A stretch of DNA of 64,000 nt from Liolophura sinensis (Eukaryota > Mollusca > Polyplacophora > Chitonida > Chitonidae): positions 8,507,704-8,571,703 of the forward strand of contig NC_088304.1 in assembly GCF_032854445.1 (NCBI RefSeq), written 5' to 3'. The translations under genes were made by a program, and so were the position numbers. Of this stretch, positions 12,201 to 20,830 are shown in pieces; positions within the stretch are counted from its first letter, which is position 1; every line of letters starts with the position of its first letter. Below the pieces are notes generated by a model. The model was not told where the DNA came from. It ran no database searches and was given only the letters and a program-made list of their open reading frames with translations.

Positions 12201-14955
12201 CCACCCACTGCTGTGTCATACCACAATGTGTTAGATATTTCATCACGCTCTCTACTTAATAATTGTAATTCCTTATTTAATATACGCCACCAAAACACAT
12301 GGGAATGTTCTTGAAAATACAAAAGGACTGAAAATCTTATGTTCACTGTAAGCAGTTCGGCGTTAACCGAACCTATGTAACGGCCCAGAAAACACAAGCA
12401 TGAAATATATGTCAGATAAAGGTCTATACAGTACCGTCCAGGAAAATAATTAAATTTGTTTTTTTAGAATATTTTTCGATCTAGTGAAATGCATTTTCAG
12501 CTTTGGATTCTGTTTTCGCCTTTTCTAATCATATTGGGACAAGTGACGTCACAGCAGGTTTTGGCACGTGACAGATTGTTAGATTTCATCACTCAAAGTG
12601 CATCTACAGTCACTAAACTGTGAATGCGTTCACCAAATGGACCCTGAAACAAACTATTTCAAGCCAAAAGTACAGCTGTGATGTCACTGATACACCCAGG
12701 GTCCCACCGTAGAATCCTATGTTTTAAACACCTGTTGCTTGGTAAGAAAAATTCGTCTCGGATTATAAAACTTTACATAATGGCTTGCAAAAGATGTTAC
12801 TTACCCTGGTCGTTGCGTGGTGTTGTTGTGGCTGTAAGTGACAAACAAAAGAAAAGAATCGTGAAATTAACTTGGCATTTTGTGCGCAACTACTCCAGCT
12901 TATACTTTGTGTGGAAGAAAGGTTTCAGTTATACATTTACATGGATAAACACTGAGATTATGCTGCACAGACTAAGGTAATACTGCCCTGATTTTAGCCT
13001 ATGTTGCATAGGTTTCATCTTACATTGTACAGGTTTCAGCTTATACTGTGTGTACAGTTTTCACCCAACCGTGCCCTGGTTTTTCAGTGAAGCTATTTAA
13101 GCCTTGATCGTCTTGATGACGTGTATTGTTAACTGGGACAAGCAGCTATATAAGTAACTCGGTTTGTCGGTCAGTCAGTTGGTCCAATTTTTGACATCCC
13201 ATCTTATAGCATCGGCCATTGTCTTAACCTGGGAACTACATGCAAGATGACATCAACTTTTCGTGAAATGTTGCAGCTAATGTCTACTGGGAAATTGTCC
13301 TTTTCTATCTTCATCTATCAATGATTGTTGCCGGATTTAATCTAATTAGTTATTTTCATTGTTTCTGTTAAAACCGTCAATTGCAGGATTATGCTTTTTG
13401 TCGCATTGATTAATACGTCAGTATTAATTAGGATCACCAATACTGACGTGATCATCACATCGTTACCATGACAACCACCGTATTAAGGTACGTACTCATG
13501 ATACAGATTTCGTGGTATGGAATCCTCAGCATGTCCAAAGCGGGGAAATTCTCCACTTTCTTCACAAATTCCGGCTTAGACGCAAGCGCTTTGAGTTCTG
13601 TATCGTCCGTTTCCGGTCCGACGCCGACGGCTACAATTGAAATGTTATTATCTTTCAAGGCCTTTGCCTCCAGGCGAGGCGGCGACTTGTTTCTGGTATC
13701 ACCGTCAGTGATGAGAACAACGATCTTGGTGGCATCTGGACGTCCATGAGCTTTGTACAACTTCGCAGCCTCTCGCAATGCACTCGCTGTGTTAGTTCCA
13801 AGTCGGGGCTGTTTTAACTTCATAATGTCGTTTTCCAGCTGATCCACGTTAGTGTTGCTATTAAAGGGAATCACGTCAGAAACGTCGTCGCTGTAGACGA
13901 TCACAGCCACGTTAGCGCCGTCATCAAAGACGTTCAATGCTTCCACTTCTCGCCTGACGTAATGTTGTGTTATGTTGAAGTCTGAGCGACGGATACTTTC
14001 CGAGCCGTCCAGGATGAAGATGACGTCAGCAAAGGGAGAGCATCCATGCTCACGAAGAACTGTCAACAAAATAGAAAGCAGATGACGTAAAATCACAATC
14101 ATGATGCCACTTGAAACTAAATTTAAGGCACCGTATGCTCTCGAAAATAGGGGAAATTACCCGATTCCGGTAGTTTTAAGATTCGTCAAAGTTTAAACCT
14201 TAAACCCCACACAGTCATTTACGCCTAATATATTGCAATCAACATCTCTCCATTGTTTTTACGTAGTTCTACCTAAACCATGGTGCCAGGGGGCATATAA
14301 TCTGCAACTATTTAAACATTTACATAACTGAGGTAAATTGACAAATGTGACCATTGCCAGCTATCACACTATCGTCGCTGCTCTGGTTCTACTCTCTATA
14401 CTGTACGTCTATAATTACATAAATAATGAGGCCACAGTCCCTGAAAATGCCAGCACCTGTGTAGAAATATGAACGATTTCAGCTCATAGAGTAAAATCAG
14501 GACAGTGACGACTCTGACCCTGTGAAATGCAGCTTTCTTAGTTCTCTGGCGGTTTGTGCTAAGCGTCATTTTGAGAATTGGCCTTGCTATTTGACCTGGA
14601 ATGTCCATTTTGGTTGATAGTTATTATATGAATATCTCTTTCGATCCGGATATTCCGAGTGTTCTTGTAGGTGATTAATACGTAGCAACTTGGAAACCCC
14701 TAACATCTTGGCGTAAGTTGAATTATGTCAAAAAAGGGCAGTTACTGGTTTAAAAATACTGAAAATGCCGTGCTGCCATCACATTTAGTAAAGAATCACA
14801 ACAAAAGCAATGACAGTATATATGTATAAAAGGGGAAAAATAAATTTAAACTGGTGGAATGATACTCACGGTTTCGTGACAGAGAAACTGAGATAAATGT
14901 AAGGAAAACAAAGCCTTGTAACATGTTGGCAGCCATTGTCCCTGCGATAGGGGAT
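3157..14955 (-). CDS. PIF: Pif/BMSP-like shell matrix protein gene (2x VWA, chitin-binding, LamG), 3' end not seen
   Basis: Ten coding exons, read on the minus strand: 14936-14870, 14059-13496, 11630-11070, 9150-8809, 8380-8171, 7083-6889, 6365-6204, 4810-4431, 4051-3964, 3236-3157. All junctions are GT-AG and the phases join exactly, giving 2649 nt or 883 open codons. Domain order: signal peptide (1-20), VWA (about 33-205), VWA (about 216-395), Thr/Arg/Pro-rich linker (399-511), peritrophin-A (513-581), peritrophin-A (583-646), a Cys-rich module (648-700), LamG/ConA-like (702-883+). VWA plus chitin-binding plus LamG is the known layout of the mollusc Pif and BMSP families, secreted nacre/shell matrix proteins that bind chitin and mineral. 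Pif usually has one VWA and BMSP four; two here is intermediate. No in-frame stop is reached after exon 10, so the C-terminus is missing. The family call is firm; Pif versus BMSP orthology is not. Confidence 0.9.
3430..3955. repeat. 52-bp minisatellite in a Pif-like intron
   Basis: About ten imperfect copies of a 52-bp unit with core GGTCACAAGCACTGGCATTA and AACGCTATCA..TTGCCATG. Successive ACAAGCA blocks start near 3436, 3488, 3539, 3592, 3645, 3696 and 3748. It fills most of the intron between exons 9 and 10. Central copies are nearly identical and outer ones diverged. Confidence 0.85.
3964..4051 (-). CDS. PIF: Pif-like exon 9: LamG domain, middle part
   Basis: 88 nt, phase 0 in and 1 out: DGWTDVRYVYDRREMSGTSA followed by a Ser/Thr-rich turn ending VDLSG. 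D-G-W-x-D-V-R-x-x-Y-D is the central strand of LamG domains in Pif-like proteins. Acceptor TTTCCCTTTCAG, donor GTAGGT. Confidence 0.88.
4140..4300. repeat. 28-bp minisatellite in a Pif-like intron
   Basis: Four or five copies of about 28 bp with core GAGGAACATCACGTGGTTCA. Degenerate units extend to about 4430 (AGCATTTCGTAGTTTACCC, GGCATTACGTCGTTG). It abuts the donor of exon 8. Confidence 0.8.
4431..4810 (-). CDS. PIF: Pif-like exon 8: LamG/concanavalin-like domain, first part
   Basis: 380 nt, phase 1 in and 0 out. It begins GCEPDVYLPMDEDFADHSGW and continues GVGNSG, then GGGAGEFDGSDAVWIYRYNN and PPYVEIRFRFK. The opening (P-x-D-x-x-x D-x-x), the GxFDG turn and the V-x-I-R-F-x-F strand are typical of LamG/pentraxin-like jelly-roll domains. 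Acceptor AATCGACAG; donor CAGG|GTACGT. Confidence 0.88.
4985..5270 (+). mobile_element. M2 MITE-like element, copy in a Pif-like intron
   Basis: Starts near TACGACAACACAGCATTTTG, then ATAAACTGCAATTAACA, the block TTCTTCTTAAGCCAACGTGC, TGAACAGTTCG, GGGCCGTATTTCACCAG and CTTGCAGTGTTGTAGCCTA. The same block order recurs at about ten places in the window. Confidence 0.7.
5308..5592 (+). mobile_element. M2 MITE-like element, second copy in tandem
   Basis: GATGACAACACAGCGTTTTG, AATAAATTGCAGTTAACA, TTCTGCTTAAACCATGGTGC, CCATATTTCACCTGTTA, CTCTTGTCTTACTCGCTATG. It lies directly after the previous copy in the same orientation, in the intron between exons 7 and 8. Confidence 0.75.
6204..6365 (-). CDS. 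PIF: Pif-like exon 7: third cysteine module, degenerate peritrophin type
   Basis: 162 nt, phase 1-1. It starts GDCLFLADSTDERFFLVDV and contains QPCAAGLAFVQTTCGCHKR. The pattern C-[PA]-x-G-x-x-F-x4-C-x-C resembles the C-terminal half of a chitin-binding module found after the canonical domains in Pif-type proteins. It has fewer cysteines than exons 5 and 6, so chitin binding is uncertain. The donor chosen is ACGG|GTAAGG, which keeps phase 1; a weaker GT lies upstream (GTTTAC). Confidence 0.8.
6889..7083 (-). CDS. PIF: Pif-like exon 6: peritrophin-A chitin-binding domain 2
   Basis: 195 nt, phase 1-1. The frame reads DRCRTETGLKAYGDPTDCG, then VYWLCGNGYTLGKRCC, then NFAFDDARGECV and NNC. Six or more cysteines have peritrophin-A spacing and the Y-W pair follows the C-x-x-Y pattern. 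This frame is not found by simple ORF calling, because longer antisense and out-of-frame ORFs cover it. Acceptor TTTTGCACAG, donor GTAAGT. Confidence 0.9.
7275..7510. repeat. E-family interspersed repeat, copy 1
   Basis: Shares GGAACTTTGGATTCTA, GGTGGCCTTTTTTTACCATA, TTGGACCAGCAACGTCACAG and GTTAGATTTCGCCATTCAAA with copies at 12455-12790 and 45045-45500. No ORF. Lies in the intron between Pif-like exons 5 and 6. Confidence 0.65.
8171..8380 (-). CDS. PIF: Pif-like exon 5: peritrophin-A chitin-binding domain 1
   Basis: 210 nt, phase 1-1. It begins GCEDCRIKFGAGFARH and shows the CBM14/peritrophin-A spacing: Cys, then H-x3-C-x2-F-x2-C, then F-D-C-P-x-G-L-x-W-D, then two closing cysteines (TCRY, VKC). 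Aromatic residues F and W sit where this family contacts chitin. Flanked by a strong acceptor (GTGTTTCAG) and the donor GTGAGT. Confidence 0.92.
8809..9150 (-). CDS. PIF: Pif-like exon 4: Thr/Arg/Pro-rich repeat linker
   Basis: 342 nt, phase 1-1, residues 399-511. The frame set by splicing reads GGTTTPRTPSTTTRW and continues as imperfect repeats of the type TTTTRTPITW, nearly half threonine with regular Arg, Pro and Trp. It ends VDPIAPG into the chitin-binding exon. Such Thr-rich linkers are probably O-glycosylated spacers. The DNA is a GC-rich minisatellite. Another minus-strand frame is also open over its whole length and would be Asp/Asn-rich, but only the Thr-rich frame joins both neighbours in phase. 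The acceptor ends GAAAAG and the donor is CCAG|GTGAGT. Confidence 0.82.
10425..10945. mobile_element. SINE-A fragment followed by an inverted SINE-B fragment
   Basis: 10430-10591 has the SINE-A 3' half in plus orientation (CGTGGGTTTCCTCCGGGCTC, CCACCATAATGCTG, AATAAATACATAAATAAAT). 10725-10945 is SINE-B in minus orientation: GGGGTTTGACGTCGTACGTA, then GGACGGATTTCCATCGC, ending in a tRNA-like GATCTACCGCTCCCGAAGCG segment and CCAACTGTGCTATAGGG. Lies in the intron between Pif-like exons 3 and 4. Confidence 0.75.
11070..11630 (-). CDS. PIF: Pif-like exon 3: second VWA domain
   Basis: 561 nt, phase 1-1, residues 211-397. The MIDAS residues are D223-x-S225-x-S227 (DGSES) and D324 (LITDGV). The third position is S294 (KGSN) where exon 2 has Thr, a conservative change that should still be able to coordinate metal. 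Core strands NIVFIF, GMGLVMFS, RIAVLITDG and IKLVSIGIG are clear. The exon ends in VFDCG with donor GTGAGT. Domains 1 and 2 are clearly diverged, so the duplication is old. Confidence 0.92.
11885..11965. mobile_element. Short hairpin: fused TIRs of the F-family MITE
   Basis: Arms CAGCGCATGCGTCGCTCTCT (from 11898) and GTAGAGAGCGGCGCATGATC (from 11931) are near-complementary over 22 bp with an 11-bp loop. The arm matches the terminal repeats of the F element at 53451-53784, so this is an F copy reduced to its ends. Lies in the intron between Pif-like exons 2 and 3. Confidence 0.7.
12455..12790. repeat. E-family interspersed repeat, copy 2 (longest)
   Basis: TCAGCTTTGGATTCTG, CATATTGGGACAAGTGACGT, TTGTTAGATTTCATCACTCA, CGTTCACCAAATGGACCCTG, CACCGTAGAATCCTATGTTT. 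The last block also occurs at 45415 (CACCGTAGAATCTGGTGTTT), which shows the full element extends well beyond the first block. Confidence 0.65.
13496..14059 (-). CDS. PIF: Pif-like exon 2: first VWA domain
   Basis: 564 nt, phase 1 in and 1 out, encoding residues 23-210. The metal-ion-dependent adhesion site is complete: D40-x-S42-x-S44 (DGSES), T111 (in LGTNT) and D141 (in LITDGD). Hydrophobic VWA strands VIFIL, VAVIVYS, IVVLITDG and ISIVAVGVG are all present. The acceptor is TTTGTTGACAG. The chosen donor is A|GTACGT; a second GT lies 4 nt downstream, but only the first keeps the frame into exon 3. Confidence 0.92.
14195..14405 (+). mobile_element. M2 MITE-like element, partial
   Basis: CCCCACACAGTCATTTACG, TATTGCAATCAACATC, TTCTACCTAAACCATGGTGC, CTATCACACTATCGTCGCTG. 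Same block order as 5308-5592. Sits in the first coding intron of the Pif-like gene. Confidence 0.6.
14870..14955 (-). CDS. PIF: Pif-like exon 1: 5' UTR end and signal peptide
   Basis: The start ATG is at 14936-14934. The 22 residues encoded start MAANMLQGFVFLTFISVSL, with a hydrophobic core typical of a secretory signal peptide, and likely cleavage near residues 18-21. The donor GTGAGTATC follows directly (phase 1). A good acceptor (pyrimidine-rich, ending CCAG) lies 19 nt upstream of the ATG at 14956, so a separate upstream non-coding exon is implied but was not found. ATG at residue 5 is a possible alternative start. Confidence 0.85.
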
Positions 14956-15540
14956 CTGGAATGAAGATCAAAAATGAAGAATAATAGAAACAACTATATT
15001 GTTACACATAATCCGTCTAAAAAGCTACCTGTACATGTAAATATCAGAGAATAAAGTTTCATGTGATATAGTCTAGTTGTGATCTCGGAGTCTTGAGTAA
15101 AAATAGTATATTTAGACGACCAGAATGTCATGCAAGGTACTGAAAATACCCCACCCCCCATTCAATAAGCAGATAGCTGTTTCGAGTGGTGAGTCAGAAC
15201 GCGTGTGCGTTACATGTCATAGGTGAGATAAATAATAGCATATGGTCATTGTTTATGACTATAGTACAACATTAAAGTCTTCGCCGACAGCCCAGAATTC
15301 AACTCTTCAAATGTATTTTTCTCATATTTCGACTTGAAACTGTGCTAGAACCCATGTAAAGTCTCAGATGTCACAACGAGTGGAATAAAACACACGGAGT
15401 TTGCTGAACTGTGTGTTACTGCCGAGGGTCATAATGCTTTAACACGGTCATGTGGATTTGTTTGTGACGCAGCGATGAAATCTCGATCATGCGCACTAGA
15501 AACAGTTATCCATCTTATTGTTGGGTGGGGGGTGGGGGGG

Positions 15541-15805
15541 GCTCCGTGGCTCAGTTGTTAGCGCGCTAGCGCAGCGTTATGACCCAGGAGTCTCTCACCA
15601 ATGCGGTCGCTGTGAGTTCAAGTCCAGCTCATGCTGGCTTCCTCTCCAGCCGTACGTGAGAAGGTCTGGCACAACCTGCGGATGGTCGTGGGTTTCCCCC
15701 GGGCTGTGCCCGGTTTCCACCCACCATAATGCTGACCGCCGTGGTATAAGTGAAATATTCTTGAGTACGGCGTAAAACACCAATCAAATAAATAAATAAA
15801 TAAAT
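15541..15805 (+). mobile_element. SINE-A, near full length
   Basis: The head GCTCCGTGGCTCAGTTGTTA (A-box-like) is followed by GTGAGTTCAAGTCCAGCTC (B-box-like GTTCAAGTCC), body blocks CGTGGGTTTCCCCCGGGCTG and CCACCATAATGCTGACCGCC, and the tail TTGAGTACGGCGTAAAACAC then (AAAT)n. Typical tRNA-derived SINE layout. A second, minus-oriented fragment follows at 15845-16005. Confidence 0.88.
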
Positions 15806-15844
15806 ATTGTCATCTGACGCCATGGCCGATTTGAATTTTCTGGG

Positions 15845-16005
15845 ATTTATTTATTTATTTGATTGATCAAGAATATTTCACTTATATGACGAAACAAGCA
15901 TTATATGATGGGAGAAAACCAGGTAGAGCCCGGGGGAAACCCGTAATAATCCGTAGGTTGCTGACATACCTACCCACATACGACCGGAGAGGAAAACAGC
16001 ATGAA
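15845..16005 (-). mobile_element. SINE-A 3' fragment, inverted relative to the previous copy
   Basis: Begins with (TTTA)n TTTGATTG, then AAGAATATTTCACTTATATG, GGTAGAGCCCGGGGGAAACC and CATACGACCGGAGAGG. Tail-to-tail with the copy at 15541-15805, giving a potential foldback of about 150 bp. Confidence 0.75.
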
Positions 16006-17289
16006 CTTTTTTGGGAGTATTTATGATTACGAATATGCTGATATGCTGTTGTAACTGTATTGTTTTGTAATTTGTCTTGCAGTAACAATGTATTTAGTGG
16101 GTTTTCATTCCTTTGCCCTGATATAGTGTGTGTGTGATCTCAGTTCGTTTCAAGGCACGTTTCCGTTTCATTACATGGTTACAGTAACATAGGAACATAC
16201 CCCATTCCCAACCAAAAGAAGAATTATATGCAAAAATATTAACCATAAGAGCAAAAGAAAATTCCCTAAGTGGAATGGCTAATTGTAATGTTTGACGAAG
16301 CAATCCACTAAGATATTCTAGGCAAAATATGCTTCTCACAAAACAATTAAACACTGGCAATGTATTCTCAATATTTTATGAAACACACAAATATTGTGTT
16401 ACACACCATGACAAAAGTGGACGCTACTTCATCGTTGTCACAGGTGCATCTAATTCCGCTTAAGGTTAGGAACATGTTAACATTCGTGCTCATTGCATTA
16501 ACATAATACTTTTATGAACAGTTGCAATAAAAGCGCGATAAAGATATCTATATGTGTATTCCACCTGGAAATCATTCACACTGTACGAGTTCAAAATTTG
16601 AACTGGATATCATGCCTAGAATAATGTCTTTCATCCATCATTCAAAACTGTTGACCGTTTCTCTCTTGCACGTTACAAGCTGTACTTATAATGTATAGGT
16701 TATTTCTTACAAATTTTCCGGAAAATAGAGTTTTAGGTTGGTTTTGAAACGAGTCGTGTGATTACCAATTTGGAATGCTTTTATTGGTGTACGTGTGGTT
16801 TACGAATGCCGTTCCTCACGCTCAAATTCTGACTTTGCGTCTGTGAAAGTGATTTACGCTGATTCACCTTCCGGCAAACCTGTTTATTTACTACAAAGGC
16901 TATTTCCACAAACCTAAACTGCAAACACAATGGTGTCACACTTCGCACGACATCAGTACAAAATCACGTGTACGTAATCCTGCCTGTATCCCGCCTGGGT
17001 GGCCGAACGCCTCCATGCTTCGCGTCATTCGTCCAAGTTGACCTATCTGAAATCCATTGTGTTTGTTTTTTTTTTTTTTTTGTTTTTACCCCACTTTTTT
17101 GTCAAGGTTAAGAGTTTAATTAGATTGGCAAAAAGCTGTTAAATGCGTTATTTTGACGTAAGAAGCCGTCTGCGTTGTACCGCCACATGTCAGACGCGAG
17201 ATCACGCGTCTCTCCACGAGAGTTGCTGTTATGGAGATTAGGCGCGTAATGAGTTGATGGTAAAGAGGGTTGATTGCTTCCATGCTATC

Positions 17290-17430
17290 GTTTGTTCAAT
17301 TTAACGATAACACAGCATTTTGGGTAATTCCAGGCCGGCGAGGCCTACTGAATTGCTGTTAACATCACTGGATTTTTTCTACTTACGTCACGGTACTAGG
17401 GATGTATAAGTTGCTGCTGTTAAAACTTTG
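17290..17430 (+). mobile_element. M2 MITE-like fragment
   Basis: TAACGATAACACAGCATTTT, TGAATTGCTGTTAACATCAC and CTTACGTCACGGTACTAGGG match the first half of the M2 element. Confidence 0.5.
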
Positions 17431-17664
17431 CAAGAATTTATATATTGTTTTACCGATTGATGGTATGAACTGTGACTTGGGTACTTGTCTTACTATAGTA
17501 TAGGTGTACATTTCAGTTTGCTACTTAAACAAAGTTCTTCGCAATTCCTTTTTAATAACATTTATTATTCTCACAATTCAGAGAAAAATTCTCTTCGGGT
17601 GAAAATATTGATCATCTTGATGAAATATCATGCCGTATACCCACGCAACACGCTGGTGTAACTT

Positions 17665-17915
17665 ATATTTATTTATTGATTTGGTTGGTGTTTTACGCCG
17701 TACTCAATACATACGACAAATATATAATATTTCACATATACCACGGCGAACAGAATTATGGTGTGAGGAAAACGGACACAGCCCTGGGAAAACCGACGAT
17801 CATCCACAGGTTGCTGGCAGACCTTCACACGTACGGCCGGACAGGAAGCAAGCATGAGCTGGACTTCAACTCACAGCGACCGCATGGTGAGAGGCTTCTG
17901 GGTCATTACGCTGGT
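17665..17915 (-). mobile_element. SINE-A copy, inverted
   Basis: TTATTTATTGATTTGGTTGG, GTTTTACGCCGTACTCAATA, CCCTGGGAAAACCGACGATC, CGTACGGCCGGACAGGAAGC, GGCTTCTGGGTCATTACGCT. The 5' end (tRNA head) is truncated. Confidence 0.8.
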
Positions 17916-18429
17916 GTAACTTATAAATTGACGTGTATATTCTTGATTTCCAAACTTTAACAACAGTTGTTTACAGAAATATATTTTTTGTTAGGTTTCA
18001 CTTTGCATAATTCCGTCCTAATTTCGTGCTTCACATACATCCTTAGCTCTTAAGTGGTTTGTGTTATCCGTCGTTTTGGGAATTGTCCTTGCGATTATTG
18101 ACCTGGAACGTCCTTTCTGGTTGACGGCTAGCAAACGAACGTCTGTTTCGACGCACAGACTCACGAATACCATATTTGCACATATTTAGACCTTAATGTT
18201 AACGATTTCTTACCACGCCGGTTCACAAAAGCAATGATATCATTACTAGTTTTACTTAAATAACACGTTCCTGGATACATGTTGTGTGTGGACTTCACAT
18301 ATCTTGCTTTGTAACGTGTATTACATGTTGTTTATCGAGTCCTGATTTCAGTGTATTTCACAAATTATTAACTGAATATAAAATGTCTGTATACTCAATG
18401 TATCGCGTGTATTCATTTTAGCTGTAACT

Positions 18430-18560
18430 TCATTTATTTCTTTGATTGGTGTTTAACGCAGTACTCATGAATATTTCACTTGTTCGACGGCGGCCAGCAT
18501 TGTTGTCGGAGGAAACCGAACAAAGCCTGAGGGAAACTTACGAATTTGCGCAGGTTGCTG
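18430..18560 (-). mobile_element. SINE-A 3' fragment, inverted
   Basis: TTTGATTGGTGTTTAACGCA, ATATTTCACTTGTTCGACGG, CGGCCAGCATTGTTGTCGGA, then a decayed end near 18560. Confidence 0.7.
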
Positions 18561-18876
18561 TCAGATTAGCCATAACTTTACATCGTGTTAGTGCATGAAT
18601 GACTCAGATTTGAACACTGCGAAGAAACATGAGAAGATGCGCTTTAAAATTCAGAAGAGAGCCTTTTGTGGTTGAATTACAAACTCTCATTTCAGCTGTA
18701 AGTGTTCATAATGTAGTATTGTGTATGTGTCATATGTGCTTTCATCTGTTCAGAAATTTGGTTTAAACAACAACATGAAACCATGCTGTACAGCACCTTG
18801 CTTATGTAACGACATAACTGGCTTTAAACTTACAATTAGAATAAGGTTGTCACAGTTATTCAAACTGACATTAACC

Positions 18877-19110
18877 AGTGGATAGCTCAGCCGTTAGTGC
18901 ATCCGCTTCGGCAGCGGTAGATCCAAGATCAATCCTCGGTTGGGTCACACCTAAGACCTTAAAAGAGGCTTGGCGTTCAGCATTAAGTGAAGTGCAACGA
19001 CTGGTTGACCCATATCAGTGTAATGGCTCGTGTGAGGCGGCTTACTTGCCCTCGGTAAGTCGTCTCAATGAAGCAGCACTAGATAAAAGTCTAGAGACCG
19101 CCCATGCATT
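18877..19110 (+). mobile_element. SINE-B 5' portion with tRNA-like head
   Basis: GTGGATAGCTCAGCCGTTAG (A-box-like), TCCGCTTCGGCAGCGGTAGA (anticodon-arm-like hairpin), AGATCAATCCTCGG (degenerate B box), then the body GGCTTGGCGTTCAGCATTAA, TTGACCCATATCAGTGTAAT and GAAGCAGCACTAGATAAAAG. The best-preserved tRNA-like head of this family here. The ORF over it (18878-19150) is repeat sequence, not a gene. Confidence 0.8.
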
Positions 19111-20619
19111 CGTTAAACAATGTATTAACTTTGCATTAACACGACTATAATCCAGGCGTCGTAACAGTCATTCATATGTCAGTCGTCGATCATAATGAAT
19201 GTTCCACGTATCTCCATATAAAACTCCATATTTCCCAAACAACTTTTAACAAAAAACACTAAAGAGGTAAGAAAGTAACGAAAAATATAGGAATGAAGAT
19301 TCATATAAAGAGGTGCATGCAATCAACAGTTTGTATGCACTTACAAGTTATCAGGATCCAAAGCGTGCCCCAAGCTTGTTTTTAACTTATTGCTAATCAA
19401 AATTTGTTGTTCAGTTGAGCTTTGACAGGACCTGTTGGAATATCCAACATGGCGCTTTCATTTAATGTGATTTGTTCATATTTGAGCCCATATTATTCAT
19501 ATGTTATATAACACAAGCCTTACTAATATACTGTAGAGGATCTATTTGACTTACTATCGCTAAGACAGACTAGGCAGTGGTTCAAGGTATAAACTGCGAT
19601 AAGGTGAAATGTGTCAACTGCGAAATGTGAAACTCTTCGTGTAATGATATAATACCAAACCTACAAATCTGTAGTATTTTGATGAAGTTTTTAATCAAAT
19701 TAGCACACTGGTGATAATATTGGATACAATAAAATGAATGACTTCATAAATTCAATTTTTATGAAAATCAACGGAACATACAAAGGTGAGACATACTCAA
19801 AGCCATTTCAATAATATATACATATATTAAGCAAGTCCTGTATTTAGAGCTCTATGCTCACAATTGTATAGAAGACGCAGTATAGGCTTAGCTGTATAGC
19901 GACACGACTGTGGACGATGTATTGTTTATAATGGGCGAGTTAAGTTTACGCCGCCCCAACTTTTAAAGCTATATGGACATGAATACATGCATAAGAAACA
20001 AAACTCTTGTCCTGTATAAAATTACCGGTCTTATACAAAGCTGTAATCCTTCTGTCTACATAACTAAGTCTTGCGTACACATTTCTGGCTACAGTGTCAA
20101 CCCTTTGTTTGCTCTCTCACCCATACCTTTATTTCAGCATGACAATTGTGGCAGCACTGTGAGACTCTGAGCTCACCGTTAGATTTGTCGCTCGTATGTA
20201 ATATCAAATATAAAAAGTAGCGTTCAAATATTAGTCCTCAAACACGTTCTGAAAAACGGTGAAGCGGTATAAGGTTGATTATTGCGTTGAACTGTTTGTA
20301 TTGGCATCAGGTGCTTATTTAATAGTCAAGTGAGTTAAGATGAGATGTAAAAGCCTTTCTTGCCTTTGTGATCCAAGGCTTCGTGTAGAGATACAATAAA
20401 CACCTCTGACAGACGATAGAGATCGACATTAACTGTCCGCTGTACCTCAGTAGTAGGTTCAAGACCGGCGTCCGACTATTTGTACATTCATTGCGCTTTG
20501 CGACAGGATTCCGGAAGTACAAACATAAATGAAGATTTACAACATGTAGAGCAAACCATAACAGCGACGATATTGTGATTATTGGCAAATGGTTACACGT
20601 AACTGGTGAAATGCGGCCA

Positions 20620-20830
20620 ATTGTCAGTTAAAACCTCAATTACGGTTTTATTCAATCTTATCACGTAAATGCTGAAACAGAAGGGAAGTAACAGTATCCC
20701 CTAGCACCATGGGTTATGCAGAATTAGGTGAAAGAAAATGCATTCTTCAAAACTGCAATTTATTTGAAGTCAGTGTACCGGAATTAAGCTAACTGTCCGT
20801 GACCGGTGTGATAGCAATCCACAAGTACAT
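20620..20830 (-). mobile_element. M2 MITE-like fragment
   Basis: AAACCTCAATTACGGTTTTA, CCCCTAGCACCATGGGTTAT, GCAGAATTAGGTGAAAG and AACTGCAATTTATTTGAAGT are the complement-orientation M2 blocks. Confidence 0.55.

Noticed and set aside
18880-18960. tRNA-gene-like segment
   Set aside because: It is the head of a SINE-B copy: the B box is degenerate and the SINE body follows directly, so not a functional tRNA gene.
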